DNA of 43,172 nucleotides from Cytophagales bacterium. GTDB lineage: Bacteria > Bacteroidota > Bacteroidia > Cytophagales > Spirosomataceae. This document shows, one piece after another, positions 31,021 through 38,331 of the stretch; within the stretch, counting starts at the first letter, position 1; every line of letters begins with the position of its first letter. A program made the position numbers and the translations under genes. The DNA lies in NCBI GenBank assembly GCA_013298125.1, contig JAAFJP010000043.1, positions 1 through 43,172 on the forward strand, read 5' to 3'. Under the pieces are notes generated by a model. That model searched no databases, was not told the origin of the DNA, and worked only from the letters and a program-made list of their open reading frames with translations.

Positions 31021-31941
31021 TCAATGCCCCGCATGAACAAACTTCTCAGGCTTTTTATCAAACATTTCTTTACAAACTATACTGCAAAATCCTATTTTCT
31101 TACCTTTATATTCTGATAAATACTTCGTGTTTTTATCAATGTGCATTTTACAAACTGGATCGGTTTCTTCTGCCAAAAAATCTTTGATAACCTCCTCTTT
31201 CTGAGCTACTTTAACCTTTGATTTTTTGATGGAAACCTTTGTCTTTTTATTGATTGGTTGTTGATTTGTTGCTCCAATCACAATACCCATGTTGGGTTTC
31301 CAATGGTCATATTCCAAAGCTGAGACAACCTGTTTTGCTACTTCCAAACCTTTCAATTTTTCGACAATGTGCAATGCTCCGTCAAGTCCTGCCGATACGC
31401 CTGCGGTAGTAATGATTTTACCATCTTCTACAAATCGGGTATTTCTTAATACCTTCGCTTTGGGCGTATATTTTTGTAGATAATCCACCGCCCCGTGATG
31501 CGTCGTAACGGATTTTCCATCTAAAATACCATTTTTTGATAGAAAATAAGCTCCCGTACAAACCGACATTGTTATCTGAGTTTGTTCATTGATTTCTTTT
31601 ACCCATTTCATTACGTCCTCATTCATATACACCTTCATTACGCCCTCTGTTGTTGCTCCTGGAAAGATAATAATATCTGGTTTTGGACAATCAACTAATT
31701 GATAATCAGGCTTTATTTTGATTTTTTTCTGTGGAAAAATACTAACCTCTGGCAAATACGAAACGGTGTAAACATTGAATCCGCCCGTATTTCCAAAAAC
31801 CTCATAAGGTCCAGCGAAGTCTAAAAGCTCTACGCCTTCGTATAAAAAAACGGCTACGTTTAGGGGTTTGCTTTCTGTTTGTGCGAAAGATGCTGTCATT
31901 GTCAAGATGCTGACAATGAGGAAATTATATATTGATTTCAT
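31021..31941 (-). CDS. Secreted DJ-1/PfpI family protein fused to a YHS domain
   Basis: A 306-residue protein with three parts. The first is a signal peptide (MKSIYNFLIVSILTMTASFA). The second is a DJ-1/PfpI glutamine-amidotransferase-like domain (about 27-215) with the nucleophile elbow VCTGAYFLS (Cys128), the acidic EGVELLDF strand and THHGAVDYL. The third is a C-terminal YHS domain (about 258-302) with Cys264 in DPVCKMHI, then FCSIVCKEMF (Cys286, Cys290). The linker (about 225-252) is Lys-rich. The DJ-1 part resembles isonitrile hydratase and AraC-associated members. YHS domains bind metal, often copper or iron. The fusion in an exported protein suggests a metal or redox role in the periplasm. 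A remnant of another gene follows in frame. Confidence 0.92.
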   Translation of the reverse strand: MKSIYNFLIVSILTMTASFAQTESKPLNVAVFLYEGVELLDFAGPYEVFGNTGGFNVYTVSYLPEVSIFPQKKIKIKPDYQLVDCPKPDIIIFPGATTEGVMKVYMNEDVMKWVKEINEQTQITMSVCTGAYFLSKNGILDGKSVTTHHGAVDYLQKYTPKAKVLRNTRFVEDGKIITTAGVSAGLDGALHIVEKLKGLEVAKQVVSALEYDHWKPNMGIVIGATNQQPINKKTKVSIKKSKVKVAQKEEVIKDFLAEETDPVCKMHIDKNTKYLSEYKGKKIGFCSIVCKEMFDKKPEKFVHAGH

Positions 31942-32004
31942 ATTGATTTTTGTTTGATGCGAACAGCATTATCCGCAAATGAGAATAAAAATTGGAATTG
32001 GCGT

Positions 32005-32078
32005 AATTACTGTAGCTCGAAATGGCATTTCGAGAACGGTAGAATATTCTCGAAATGCTATTTCGAGCTACAGTAATT
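32005..32078. repeat. Fold-back repeat, ACTGTAGCTCGAA family, copy 2
   Basis: The arms 32005-32035 and 32048-32078 (AATTACTGTAGCTCGAAATG... and its complement) pair over 31 bases with one mismatch. They share ACTGTAGCTCGAA with the repeat at 19851-19928; the inner GTGGCACTTC there reads ATGGCATTTC here, with matching changes in both arms. This compensatory variation indicates that the hairpin itself is conserved. Confidence 0.9.
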
Positions 32079-32095
32079 TCAGAGAATAAATGAAA

Positions 32096-32485
32096 TCAAA
32101 CAATCGGAGGATGAAAAATAGAGAAGGTAAAGCTCTGAAAATGAGCTAATTGGTAGGAATAAATGGATTTCGTAGAAAAGTTTTTACTCATCAAGTCACA
32201 AGAAAAAAGCGGAGTCGTTTCAAAAACTTCTTCCATAATTTTCTTCATGGACTGGCTTTGCTTTTGGGTTTCTTTGGTGGCGTTATCTTCCGCAATTTTG
32301 TGGAGTTTTTTTGCCAAATAACATTGCCCATTACAGTTTAATTGGGGCTTGAAACGGTTTTCGCAAAGGTTTTTAATGATAAATTCTTTCCTTAATTCAA
32401 AATCCAAATAAACCACAGGCACAAGTATTGTCTTGACACTGATGAGCGTCAAAAGCAATAAGGCGATGTAATTTTTGTGAGTCAT
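32096..32485 (-). CDS. Exported or membrane-tethered small protein with Cys cluster
   Basis: A 129-residue protein with an N-terminal hydrophobic helix (about 6-27, signal anchor) followed by KNLCENRFKPQLNCNGQCYL (about 38-57). The spacing C-x9-C-x3-C resembles a metal-binding or disulfide motif. A Lys/Glu-rich helix and a tail ending FTFSIFHPPIV follow. Proteins with the motif LCENR...CNGxCYL are common, unannotated Bacteroidota proteins, sometimes beside metal-uptake receptors. I do not know a function. A -7 box is at 32508-32515. Confidence 0.8.
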   Translation of the reverse strand: MTHKNYIALLLLTLISVKTILVPVVYLDFELRKEFIIKNLCENRFKPQLNCNGQCYLAKKLHKIAEDNATKETQKQSQSMKKIMEEVFETTPLFSCDLMSKNFSTKSIYSYQLAHFQSFTFSIFHPPIV

Positions 32486-32507
32486 TGGATGTTTAAATTG
32501 TTAGATG

Positions 32508-32515
32508 CAAAATTA
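32508..32515 (-). promoter_or_regulatory. -7 box of the Cys-cluster protein gene
   Basis: On the minus strand TAATTTTG matches TAnnTTTG and is followed by C, the extended consensus. It lies 22 bases before the start codon at 32485. No clear -33. Confidence 0.5.
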
Positions 32516-32605
32516 CGATAAAAACTTTTGAATAAGAAAATTGCTCTACTTATGTTTTACATCAAATTAAACACTACAAATAATGAGTTATCAGGCGTAA
32601 ATGCT

Positions 32606-32613
32606 TATTTTTG
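32606..32613 (+). promoter_or_regulatory. -7 box of the DUF58/Bat operon
   Basis: TATTTTTG matches TAnnTTTG and lies 67 bases upstream of the DUF58 start codon, before the short repeat at 32641-32668. No TTG at the expected distance. Confidence 0.4.
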
Positions 32614-32640
32614 AGTTCTGAACATGAGGATGTGAAGAGC

Positions 32641-32668
32641 AAAATCCGAAATCCACATTCCAAAATCC
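32641..32668. repeat. Short dispersed repeat AATCCGAAATCCACA, copy 2
   Basis: AAAATCCGAAATCCACATTC followed by CAAAATCC corresponds to 20919-20953. It lies 13 bases before the start codon of the DUF58 gene, in its mRNA leader. Confidence 0.6.
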
Positions 32669-32680
32669 GCAATCAGAAAC

Positions 32681-33547
32681 ATGAATCCAAACGAATTTTT
32701 ATCCAAACTTTATAAATACGAAATTAAAATTCGCAAGGCGGTTACTTCGCAGATGCGGGGAAATTTCCATTCTATTTTTAAAGGTTCGGGCTTGGAATTC
32801 AGCGACTTACGTTTGTATCAATACGGTGATGATGTCCGACTCATCGACTGGAATACCTCCGCCAAAGGACACGGAACGTACGTAAAAATATTCAAGGAAG
32901 AGAAAGAACAAACGGTATTTTTTGTGGTAGATGTGAGTGCTTCGCAAAACGTTGGACGGTCTGACCGTTCAAAATTGGATACCATCAAAGAGATTTGTGG
33001 AGTCTTGACTTTATCGGCAATCAAAGAAGCAAGTCACGTGGGATTGTTGTGTTTTTCTGACCAAAAGGAGAAATATATTAAACCCGCCAATACCCTAAAA
33101 CACGGTTACAGGACGATTTTAGAGCTTTTTAAACTCAAAACCGAATCGGTAGGAACGAATCTCAAAAAGATGATTTTGTTTACCTTAGACGTTTTGAAAC
33201 GGAGGAGTTTAGTAATTTTAGTATCAGATTTTATTGATACAGGTTACGAAGAAAATCTAAAAGCCCTCGCCCGAAGACATGACTTGATAGTGATTCATCT
33301 TTACGACCAACGAGAGACGAATTTGCCCCGTTTGGGCATCATTCCAGTATTTGATACAGAGAGCAAAAAAACGATTTGGGTCAATGCCTCTTCCAATTGG
33401 TTTAGGAACAGAATGAAGGATTTATTTGAGAAAAACTCCGAACAATTAGACCAAATTTGTAAGCAAAATCGAGCGAATTATTTGGCAATTGATGCTTCGG
33501 AGGATTATGTGCCTAAGTTGATTAAATTGTTTAAGGTGAGGAAATAG
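32681..33547 (+). CDS. DUF58 domain-containing protein of a Bat-type operon
   Basis: A 288-residue protein. The family signature is complete: GSGLEFSDLRLYQYGDDVRL (about 31-50) and IDWNTSAKGHGTYVKIFKEE (about 51-70). The VWA-like fold that follows begins VFFVVDVSAS with a partial metal-site motif. DUF58 proteins are encoded with MoxR ATPases and Bat (VWA) proteins, which are implicated in stress tolerance and envelope assembly. Here no moxR gene lies directly upstream. The next original operon member (BatD-like, 36077) is separated from it by a restriction-modification cassette. Confidence 0.93.
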   Translation: MNPNEFLSKLYKYEIKIRKAVTSQMRGNFHSIFKGSGLEFSDLRLYQYGDDVRLIDWNTSAKGHGTYVKIFKEEKEQTVFFVVDVSASQNVGRSDRSKLDTIKEICGVLTLSAIKEASHVGLLCFSDQKEKYIKPANTLKHGYRTILELFKLKTESVGTNLKKMILFTLDVLKRRSLVILVSDFIDTGYEENLKALARRHDLIVIHLYDQRETNLPRLGIIPVFDTESKKTIWVNASSNWFRNRMKDLFEKNSEQLDQICKQNRANYLAIDASEDYVPKLIKLFKVRK

Positions 33548-33570
33548 AGTTAATCTTAAAAACGGGATAT

Positions 33571-33765
33571 ATGAATACAAGAGAGGATTTTATGGAATTT
33601 TTCCGTGATGATGAGATGCTAAATATGCTTAGTGTTGAAGATAGAATTGAAATTTTTTTGACGATTCTGTTGGGGAATTTAGACTTTACAAAGGAACTGT
33701 TTGATTCACTATTTTCAGATTATCAGGTTTCGCATCTTGAAGTAATTGAAACAAAAAAAATATAA
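33571..33765 (+). CDS. Small acidic protein upstream of the methyltransferase
   Basis: A 64-residue acidic, probably helical protein (EDFMEFFRDDEMLNMLSVED, then ILLGNLDFTKELFDSLFSD). It lies 23 bases after DUF58 and 5 bases before the methyltransferase gene. It has no HTH motif like a restriction-modification controller protein. I do not recognise it. Its position suggests it came with the cassette. Confidence 0.6.
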   Translation: MNTREDFMEFFRDDEMLNMLSVEDRIEIFLTILLGNLDFTKELFDSLFSDYQVSHLEVIETKKI

Positions 33766-33770
33766 AATTT

Positions 33771-34808
33771 ATGCTTGAAAATTATCGTTTTATAGACCTT
33801 TTTGCAGGTATTGGAGGGTTTAGAACAGGCTTTGAAAGGGCTGGTTTTGAATGTGTGTTTACGTCTGAAATTGATTCAGCTTGTCAAGAGGTTTATGAAA
33901 ATAACTTTGGAGATAAACCATTCGGAGATATTACCAAAATTGACCCACAAGATTTGCCTGATTTTGAGGTTTTACTGGCTGGATTTCCTTGTCAGCCTTT
34001 CAGTATTTCAGGCAGAAAATTGGGCTTTGAAGACACCAGAGGCACTTTATTCTTTAATATTTGTCAAATTATTGAAGAAAAACAGCCCGAAGTTGTAGTT
34101 TTAGAAAATGTCAAACATTTGATTCACCATGACGGTAAGCGAACTTTTAAAGTAATTATCAACGCTTTGAAAGAGTTGGGTTACAAAGTAAGTTATCAAA
34201 TTTTGAACGCCAAAGATTTTGGAGTTCCTCAAAATAGAGAACGAATTTTTATTATTGCTTCAAAATATAAGATTTTTGACTTTGGACAATTAAAGAAAAA
34301 ATATCCTCCTCAACTTCGTGATTTCTTAGATAAAGAAGGAGATTTTGAGATTTTGGATGAGGAAGAATATACGCTTATTGAAAATTTAAGAGAACAAGAA
34401 ACAGGGCTTTTATTTGCAGGGTATAGGAATAAAGGCACTTGGCGAAACGGTGTTAGACCCAATACAGAACATCTTTCAAGGGTTCATCGACAACCCAATC
34501 GAATTTATTCAGTTGATGGCGTTCATCCAACAATCCCCTCTCAGGAGACATCAGGAAGGTTTTTTGTTTATATTCCTGAACAAAAATTAGTTAGAAAATT
34601 GACTATCAATGAATGTTATCGTCTGATGGGTTATCCAGAAAATTTCAAACGACATAAACGTTTATCTGAAAATTATAGACAAGTCGGAAACTCCGTTGCC
34701 ATCCCTGTTGTTGAAGCTATTGCAAAATCTATTTTAACTCAAAAACTATTGATTGATGAACCACAAACAGAAATTATTGGAAATCTACAACTCCTCCTTT
34801 TCAGTTGA
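33771..34808 (+). CDS. DNA (cytosine-5)-methyltransferase of a type II system
   Basis: A 345-residue C5 methyltransferase with all main motifs in order: motif I FIDLFAGIGGFRTGFE (about 7-22), motif IV with the catalytic Cys in GFPCQPFS (about 71-78), motif VI ENVK (about 117-120), motif VIII QNRERIFI (about 156-163), a target-recognition region (about 185-275), then SQETSGRFF, the conserved Thr-Ile-Asn-Glu-Cys-Tyr-Arg segment and motif X QVGNSVAIPV (about 312-321). It transfers a methyl group from S-adenosylmethionine to cytosine C5 and protects host DNA. The specificity cannot be read. It overlaps the endonuclease gene by 53 bases. The cassette seems more A+T-rich than the neighbours. Confidence 0.97.
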   Translation: MLENYRFIDLFAGIGGFRTGFERAGFECVFTSEIDSACQEVYENNFGDKPFGDITKIDPQDLPDFEVLLAGFPCQPFSISGRKLGFEDTRGTLFFNICQIIEEKQPEVVVLENVKHLIHHDGKRTFKVIINALKELGYKVSYQILNAKDFGVPQNRERIFIIASKYKIFDFGQLKKKYPPQLRDFLDKEGDFEILDEEEYTLIENLREQETGLLFAGYRNKGTWRNGVRPNTEHLSRVHRQPNRIYSVDGVHPTIPSQETSGRFFVYIPEQKLVRKLTINECYRLMGYPENFKRHKRLSENYRQVGNSVAIPVVEAIAKSILTQKLLIDEPQTEIIGNLQLLLFS

Positions 34809-35862
34809 GGATATTAAAAATATTGATGAAAAATATCTGAGTTTTCTCAATACTATCGGAGGAAATATATCGACTCAAAAAGGAGTTTTTACTGTTTTAG
34901 TAACCCTTATTGTTCATAAAATACTATCTCCAAATCAAGATATACGGAATCATCAAACTAATATGAAAGATGGTTTTTCTGGAAGAAGTATTGATACTCA
35001 ATTCATTACGCCCACTTTGAAAGAATTAGGTTTATCGTCAATGGCTGAAAGTGGATGGCTAACTCGTTCATTAGAACAACCATTTCCATATACCTTAGAT
35101 TATGGTGGTAAGATTTCAAATACGTTGGTAAAAGAGGCATTTTTAAACCTTGTTGATTTTGTTGAAACGAAGCCAAATAAAGCCGTAAGTGTTCTTAGAA
35201 TTATGTTAAATTTTGCTATTCAAGCAAGAGAAAAAAGTATCATTCCAATCGTTCCATTACTTAACCCTGAAAATCTAACGATTGGAAAACTCATTTCAGC
35301 CTTAGAGTCACATTTCAGTTTTAATTACAAAACTCATGGTGGCTCAAAACTGCCTGTATTAGCTTTTTACGCTGTTTATCAGTCAATTATCAAAGAAATT
35401 AAAAGGTATGAATCATGTTCATTAGGAATTTTAGGAAGTCATACTGCATCAGATAGAACCTCTAAAACGGCAGGAGATATTCAGATTTTTAAAGGTAAAG
35501 ACCTTTTTGAAGCTATTGAAATAAAGTTAGATAAAGAGATAGATAGCTCAATTGTTAGAATAGCTATTGAGAAAATCCAAAGATATAATCCATCTCGCTA
35601 TTACATTCTATCTTTAAAAAATGTAAAGTCAGAAAATAAGGTTGAAATCGAAGAATTGATTACTGAAATAAAAGCAAAACATGGCTGTCAAATAATTGTC
35701 AATGGGGTGATTCCTTCTCTGAAATATTACCTACGCTTGCTATCGAATTTAACAGATTTTTTCGATACTTATTCTTCATTAATCGAAGTTGATAAGGAAT
35801 TACAAGACGTTCATAAACTCAGATGGAATGAGCTAATTCCAGAAATTCTTGACAAACAATGA
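34756..35862 (+). CDS. Type II restriction endonuclease, PD-(D/E)XK type
   Basis: A 368-residue protein encoded directly behind the methyltransferase, overlapping its end by 53 bases. Residues about 205-280 contain a PD-(D/E)XK-like active site: Asp in TAGDIQIFKG and Glu-x-Lys in EAIEIKLD. The N-terminal part has ISTQKGVFTVLVTLIVHKIL and the block DIRNHQTNMKDGFSGRSIDT, which I associate with cytosine-specific type II endonucleases, but I cannot assign a prototype. It should cut the sequence methylated by its partner. I start at the ATG at 34756; a TTG one codon earlier is in frame. It may be coupled to methyltransferase translation. Confidence 0.85.
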   Translation: MNHKQKLLEIYNSSFSVEDIKNIDEKYLSFLNTIGGNISTQKGVFTVLVTLIVHKILSPNQDIRNHQTNMKDGFSGRSIDTQFITPTLKELGLSSMAESGWLTRSLEQPFPYTLDYGGKISNTLVKEAFLNLVDFVETKPNKAVSVLRIMLNFAIQAREKSIIPIVPLLNPENLTIGKLISALESHFSFNYKTHGGSKLPVLAFYAVYQSIIKEIKRYESCSLGILGSHTASDRTSKTAGDIQIFKGKDLFEAIEIKLDKEIDSSIVRIAIEKIQRYNPSRYYILSLKNVKSENKVEIEELITEIKAKHGCQIIVNGVIPSLKYYLRLLSNLTDFFDTYSSLIEVDKELQDVHKLRWNELIPEILDKQ

Positions 35863-36077
35863 CAAACATCTTCAACAAAAACATAACCTACTCAGAAAAC
35901 CTTTTAAATCTTTACGCTGAATTGCATGATTTAGAAATAACCGATTGCATAAAAGACGACGGAGAAATAACTATTGCCGCCGAGGAAGAAAGCGAACCTG
36001 TTTGGGTTTTTGAAATAGATAAAAATAATATGTTTAAACTCACTTGGCAAGACGACGAATATTTGAGTAAAAAATAA
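35859..36077 (+). CDS. Small acidic protein translationally coupled to the endonuclease
   Basis: A 72-residue acidic protein (LNLYAELHDLEITDCIKDDG, then ITIAAEEESEPVWVFEID). Its ATG overlaps the endonuclease stop (ATGA at 35859-35862) and its own stop overlaps the next start (TAATG at 36075-36079), so it is translationally coupled on both sides. Family unknown. It could belong to the cassette (for example a small inhibitor or immunity-type protein) or to the old Bat operon. The sequence does not decide. Confidence 0.65.
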   Translation: MTNIFNKNITYSENLLNLYAELHDLEITDCIKDDGEITIAAEEESEPVWVFEIDKNNMFKLTWQDDEYLSKK

Positions 36078-37027
36078 TGCCCCCAAAACACATTAAATAT
36101 CTAATAATCAACATATTACTCTTAATTATCACTCAAAAAACCAACGCCCAAATACCCAGTTGGGCACCGCCAAAAGGCAAGTTTTTGAGTGATAGTGTAA
36201 AGGTAGGTTTGCCCGTGAAATATGCTCTCAGTTACCGCCATAAGGCAACTGCGGATGTATTTTTTCCTGATTCTACCTATAATTTTGCTCCCTTCGAGAT
36301 GGTCAAAAGAGACTATTTCAATACGGTAACAGACCAAAATGGGAGTTTGGATAGTGTGGTTTATACCCTCATTTCTTTCGAGGTTACGCCCGTGCAAGAG
36401 TTGAGTGTACCCGTATATGTACGTGCAAAGCGTGACTGCACTCGTGTATTTGCCCCGATGGATTATGTGGTTTTGGAAAGTATCATTCCGAATAATGTTT
36501 TGGCTGATACTCTGTCTCTCAAAAAAGATACTCGCCTCATTCCGATTGCTCAACAGGTTAATTTTCCCTTGATATTTTTAATTATCATGGGTATTTTTGC
36601 TATCGTTGGAATCATCTTTTGGTTTTTCGGAAAACCTATCCGCCGACAAATTCGATTGTTTAATTTCAAAAGAAGATATGACGAATTTCAAAAACTTTTT
36701 CAACGCCTCAGTCGTGGTACAGAAGATTCAAAAAAGCGTTTAGAGAATATAGAAAAGGCAGTTGTTCTTTGGAAAAAATACATAGAACGTCTTGAAAATA
36801 AGCCATTTACAACTTTTACTACCAAAGAAATTCTCGATAATCTCAAAGATTCTCGCTTGTCGGATGCTCTCAGAGAAATTGATGCTACCGTGTATGGAGG
36901 CGTGTATTCAAACAAAACTATTGCATCTTTACAGGTGCTTCAAGAATTGGCAAATGGGCTTTATCGTGAGAGGAGAATTGAGATGGGGGTAAACGGAGAA
37001 CGGTACACGGTGAACGGCTCACGGTAA
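36077..37027 (+). CDS. BatD-like membrane protein of the Bat operon
   Basis: A 316-residue protein with a signal peptide (about 1-24, ending QKTNAQ), an exported beta-rich domain (about 25-180, including FFPDSTYNFAPFEMVKRDYF), one membrane helix (about 186-208, PLIFLIIMGIFAIVGIIFWF) and a cytoplasmic helical tail. This is the layout of the BatD/DUF4381-like protein that sits between DUF58 and BatA in this phylum. The last 13 or so residues (GVNGERYTVNGSR) are encoded by a fold-back repeat at 36989-37117 and are not part of the family. The upstream gene overlaps by one base. A stop in the repeat ends the frame. Confidence 0.82.
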   Translation: MPPKHIKYLIINILLLIITQKTNAQIPSWAPPKGKFLSDSVKVGLPVKYALSYRHKATADVFFPDSTYNFAPFEMVKRDYFNTVTDQNGSLDSVVYTLISFEVTPVQELSVPVYVRAKRDCTRVFAPMDYVVLESIIPNNVLADTLSLKKDTRLIPIAQQVNFPLIFLIIMGIFAIVGIIFWFFGKPIRRQIRLFNFKRRYDEFQKLFQRLSRGTEDSKKRLENIEKAVVLWKKYIERLENKPFTTFTTKEILDNLKDSRLSDALREIDATVYGGVYSNKTIASLQVLQELANGLYRERRIEMGVNGERYTVNGSR

Positions 37028-37117
37028 AATTCTCGGTAGAGCCATTCACCATGTACCGTTTACCCTTCACTGTCTTTTGCCCGTTCACCGTGAACCGTTT
37101 ACCTTTTACCGTAAAAC
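36989..37117. repeat. Complex fold-back repeat, CGGTGAACGG family, partly inside a gene
   Basis: GGAGAACGGTACACGGTGAACGGCTC-like units on the left (36989-37020) are complementary to GAGCCATTCACCATGTACCG (37039-37058) and, in a second copy, to CCGTTCACCGTGAACCGTTT (37081-37100). The element therefore has three arms. Its left arm encodes the C-terminus of the BatD-like protein, and it ends at the base before the batA ATG (37118). Confidence 0.85.
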
Positions 37118-38110
37118 ATGACAGACTGGTTTTCAAAATATTGGTTTCTTCCTTCTACCTTTTCGAGTTTCGATTGGGAACATCCTCTATTTCTATACAG
37201 TTTGCCTATCATTCCTATTCTTTTTCTCTTGCGTGATTGGCTTCGGAGTAGTGCCACTCAAAAACTCAATGTAGCCTTTCCTGCCAACGATATTCAGTCG
37301 AATTGGGTGAGTTTTCTACGATTTATTCCTGGATTTTTTTTGATGTGTTCACTGGCTTTAATCATTATTTCTTTGGCTCGCCCGCAACGCTCAACTTCTG
37401 AATCTGACCAATTTGCCGAGGGTATCGACATCATGTTGGCGATGGATATTTCTAAATCTATGGACAATAAGGACATTCCGCCAAGTCGTTTGTCAGTTGC
37501 TAAAAACGTAGCCAATCAGTTTATCAAAGGACGTACGAATGACCGCATCGGACTTGTAATTTTCTCAGGAGAACCACAATCTCTTTGTCCATTAACCACT
37601 GATTATGAGATGATTAAAGAATATATTGACGATATTTCTTCTAATCAAATTAATACATCGGGTACGGCAGTTGGAAATTCTTTGGGCTTGTGTATCAACC
37701 GCTTACGAGAAATTGAATCAACCAGTAAAGTAGCTATTTTGATTTCTGATGGCGACAATACCGCTGGAAATCTTGATCCCGTTATTTCTGCCAAATTAGC
37801 AAAAGTTTTTGGCGTGCGAGTATATACGATTGCGGTAGGTAGCGAGAAAACAACCACAGATAAAGTGGATGAGGGTACGCTCAGAGAAATTGCCCAAATC
37901 AGTGAAGGAAAATTCTTTCGAGCTACGGATGCCCGCTCGTTGGGAGATATTTTTAAAGCCATTGACCGTTTAGAAAAAGTAGAAATCAAACAAAGTCAAT
38001 ACCGAAATGTACAGGATTTTTATCATCCATATCTCCGCTGGGCAATCGTATTTTTCTTGATTTCGTTTGCTTTGAAAAGTACATTTATGGGGAATGTTTT
38101 GGAGGATTGA
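37118..38110 (+). CDS. batA: BatA-type VWA domain membrane protein
   Basis: A 330-residue protein. Two N-terminal membrane segments lie at about 25-40 and 65-88, a von Willebrand factor A domain at about 100-285 and a C-terminal membrane helix at about 308-325. The metal-ion-dependent adhesion site is complete: D110-I-S112-K-S114 in LAMDISKSMD, a Thr in TSGTAVGNSL and the Asp in LISDGDNTAG. This is BatA of the aerotolerance (Bat) operon, which works with MoxR ATPases and DUF58 proteins; its substrate is unknown. It starts right after the repeat. BatB is not found downstream. Confidence 0.93.
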   Translation: MTDWFSKYWFLPSTFSSFDWEHPLFLYSLPIIPILFLLRDWLRSSATQKLNVAFPANDIQSNWVSFLRFIPGFFLMCSLALIIISLARPQRSTSESDQFAEGIDIMLAMDISKSMDNKDIPPSRLSVAKNVANQFIKGRTNDRIGLVIFSGEPQSLCPLTTDYEMIKEYIDDISSNQINTSGTAVGNSLGLCINRLREIESTSKVAILISDGDNTAGNLDPVISAKLAKVFGVRVYTIAVGSEKTTTDKVDEGTLREIAQISEGKFFRATDARSLGDIFKAIDRLEKVEIKQSQYRNVQDFYHPYLRWAIVFFLISFALKSTFMGNVLED

Positions 38111-38116
38111 TTCTGG

Positions 38117-38318
38117 TTTATTAGTTACTGGTTTATTAGTTATTGGTTATCCATGTAATTAGCTATACTCCATCATTCATATTTTATTACAAAAAAATCA
38201 TAGAATCATTTAAAAATATTGCTAATTTAGGTTATGAAAGGCTATTAGTATTATTAGCTCCCAATTTCTAATACCCGATAACAAGTTTCCAATTTCCAAT
38301 AAACTAATAAACCAATAC
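38117..38318. repeat. Repeat-rich gap, TTAGTTATTGGTTATT family
   Basis: The gap after batA begins with GGTTTATTAGTTACTGGTTT and TTATTAGTTATTGGTTATCC (38117-38153). It ends with CAATAAACTAATAAACCAAT (38296-38315), which is complementary in kind. The family is related to the repeat at 5968-6042. Between the ends lies A+T-rich sequence in which I see no gene or promoter box. Confidence 0.6.
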
Positions 38319-38331
38319 CCAACACCCCATT

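Noticed and set aside
32681-38110. Complete MoxR-BatABCDE aerotolerance operon
   Set aside because: Only DUF58, a BatD-like protein and BatA are present. MoxR, BatB and further members are not in the window.
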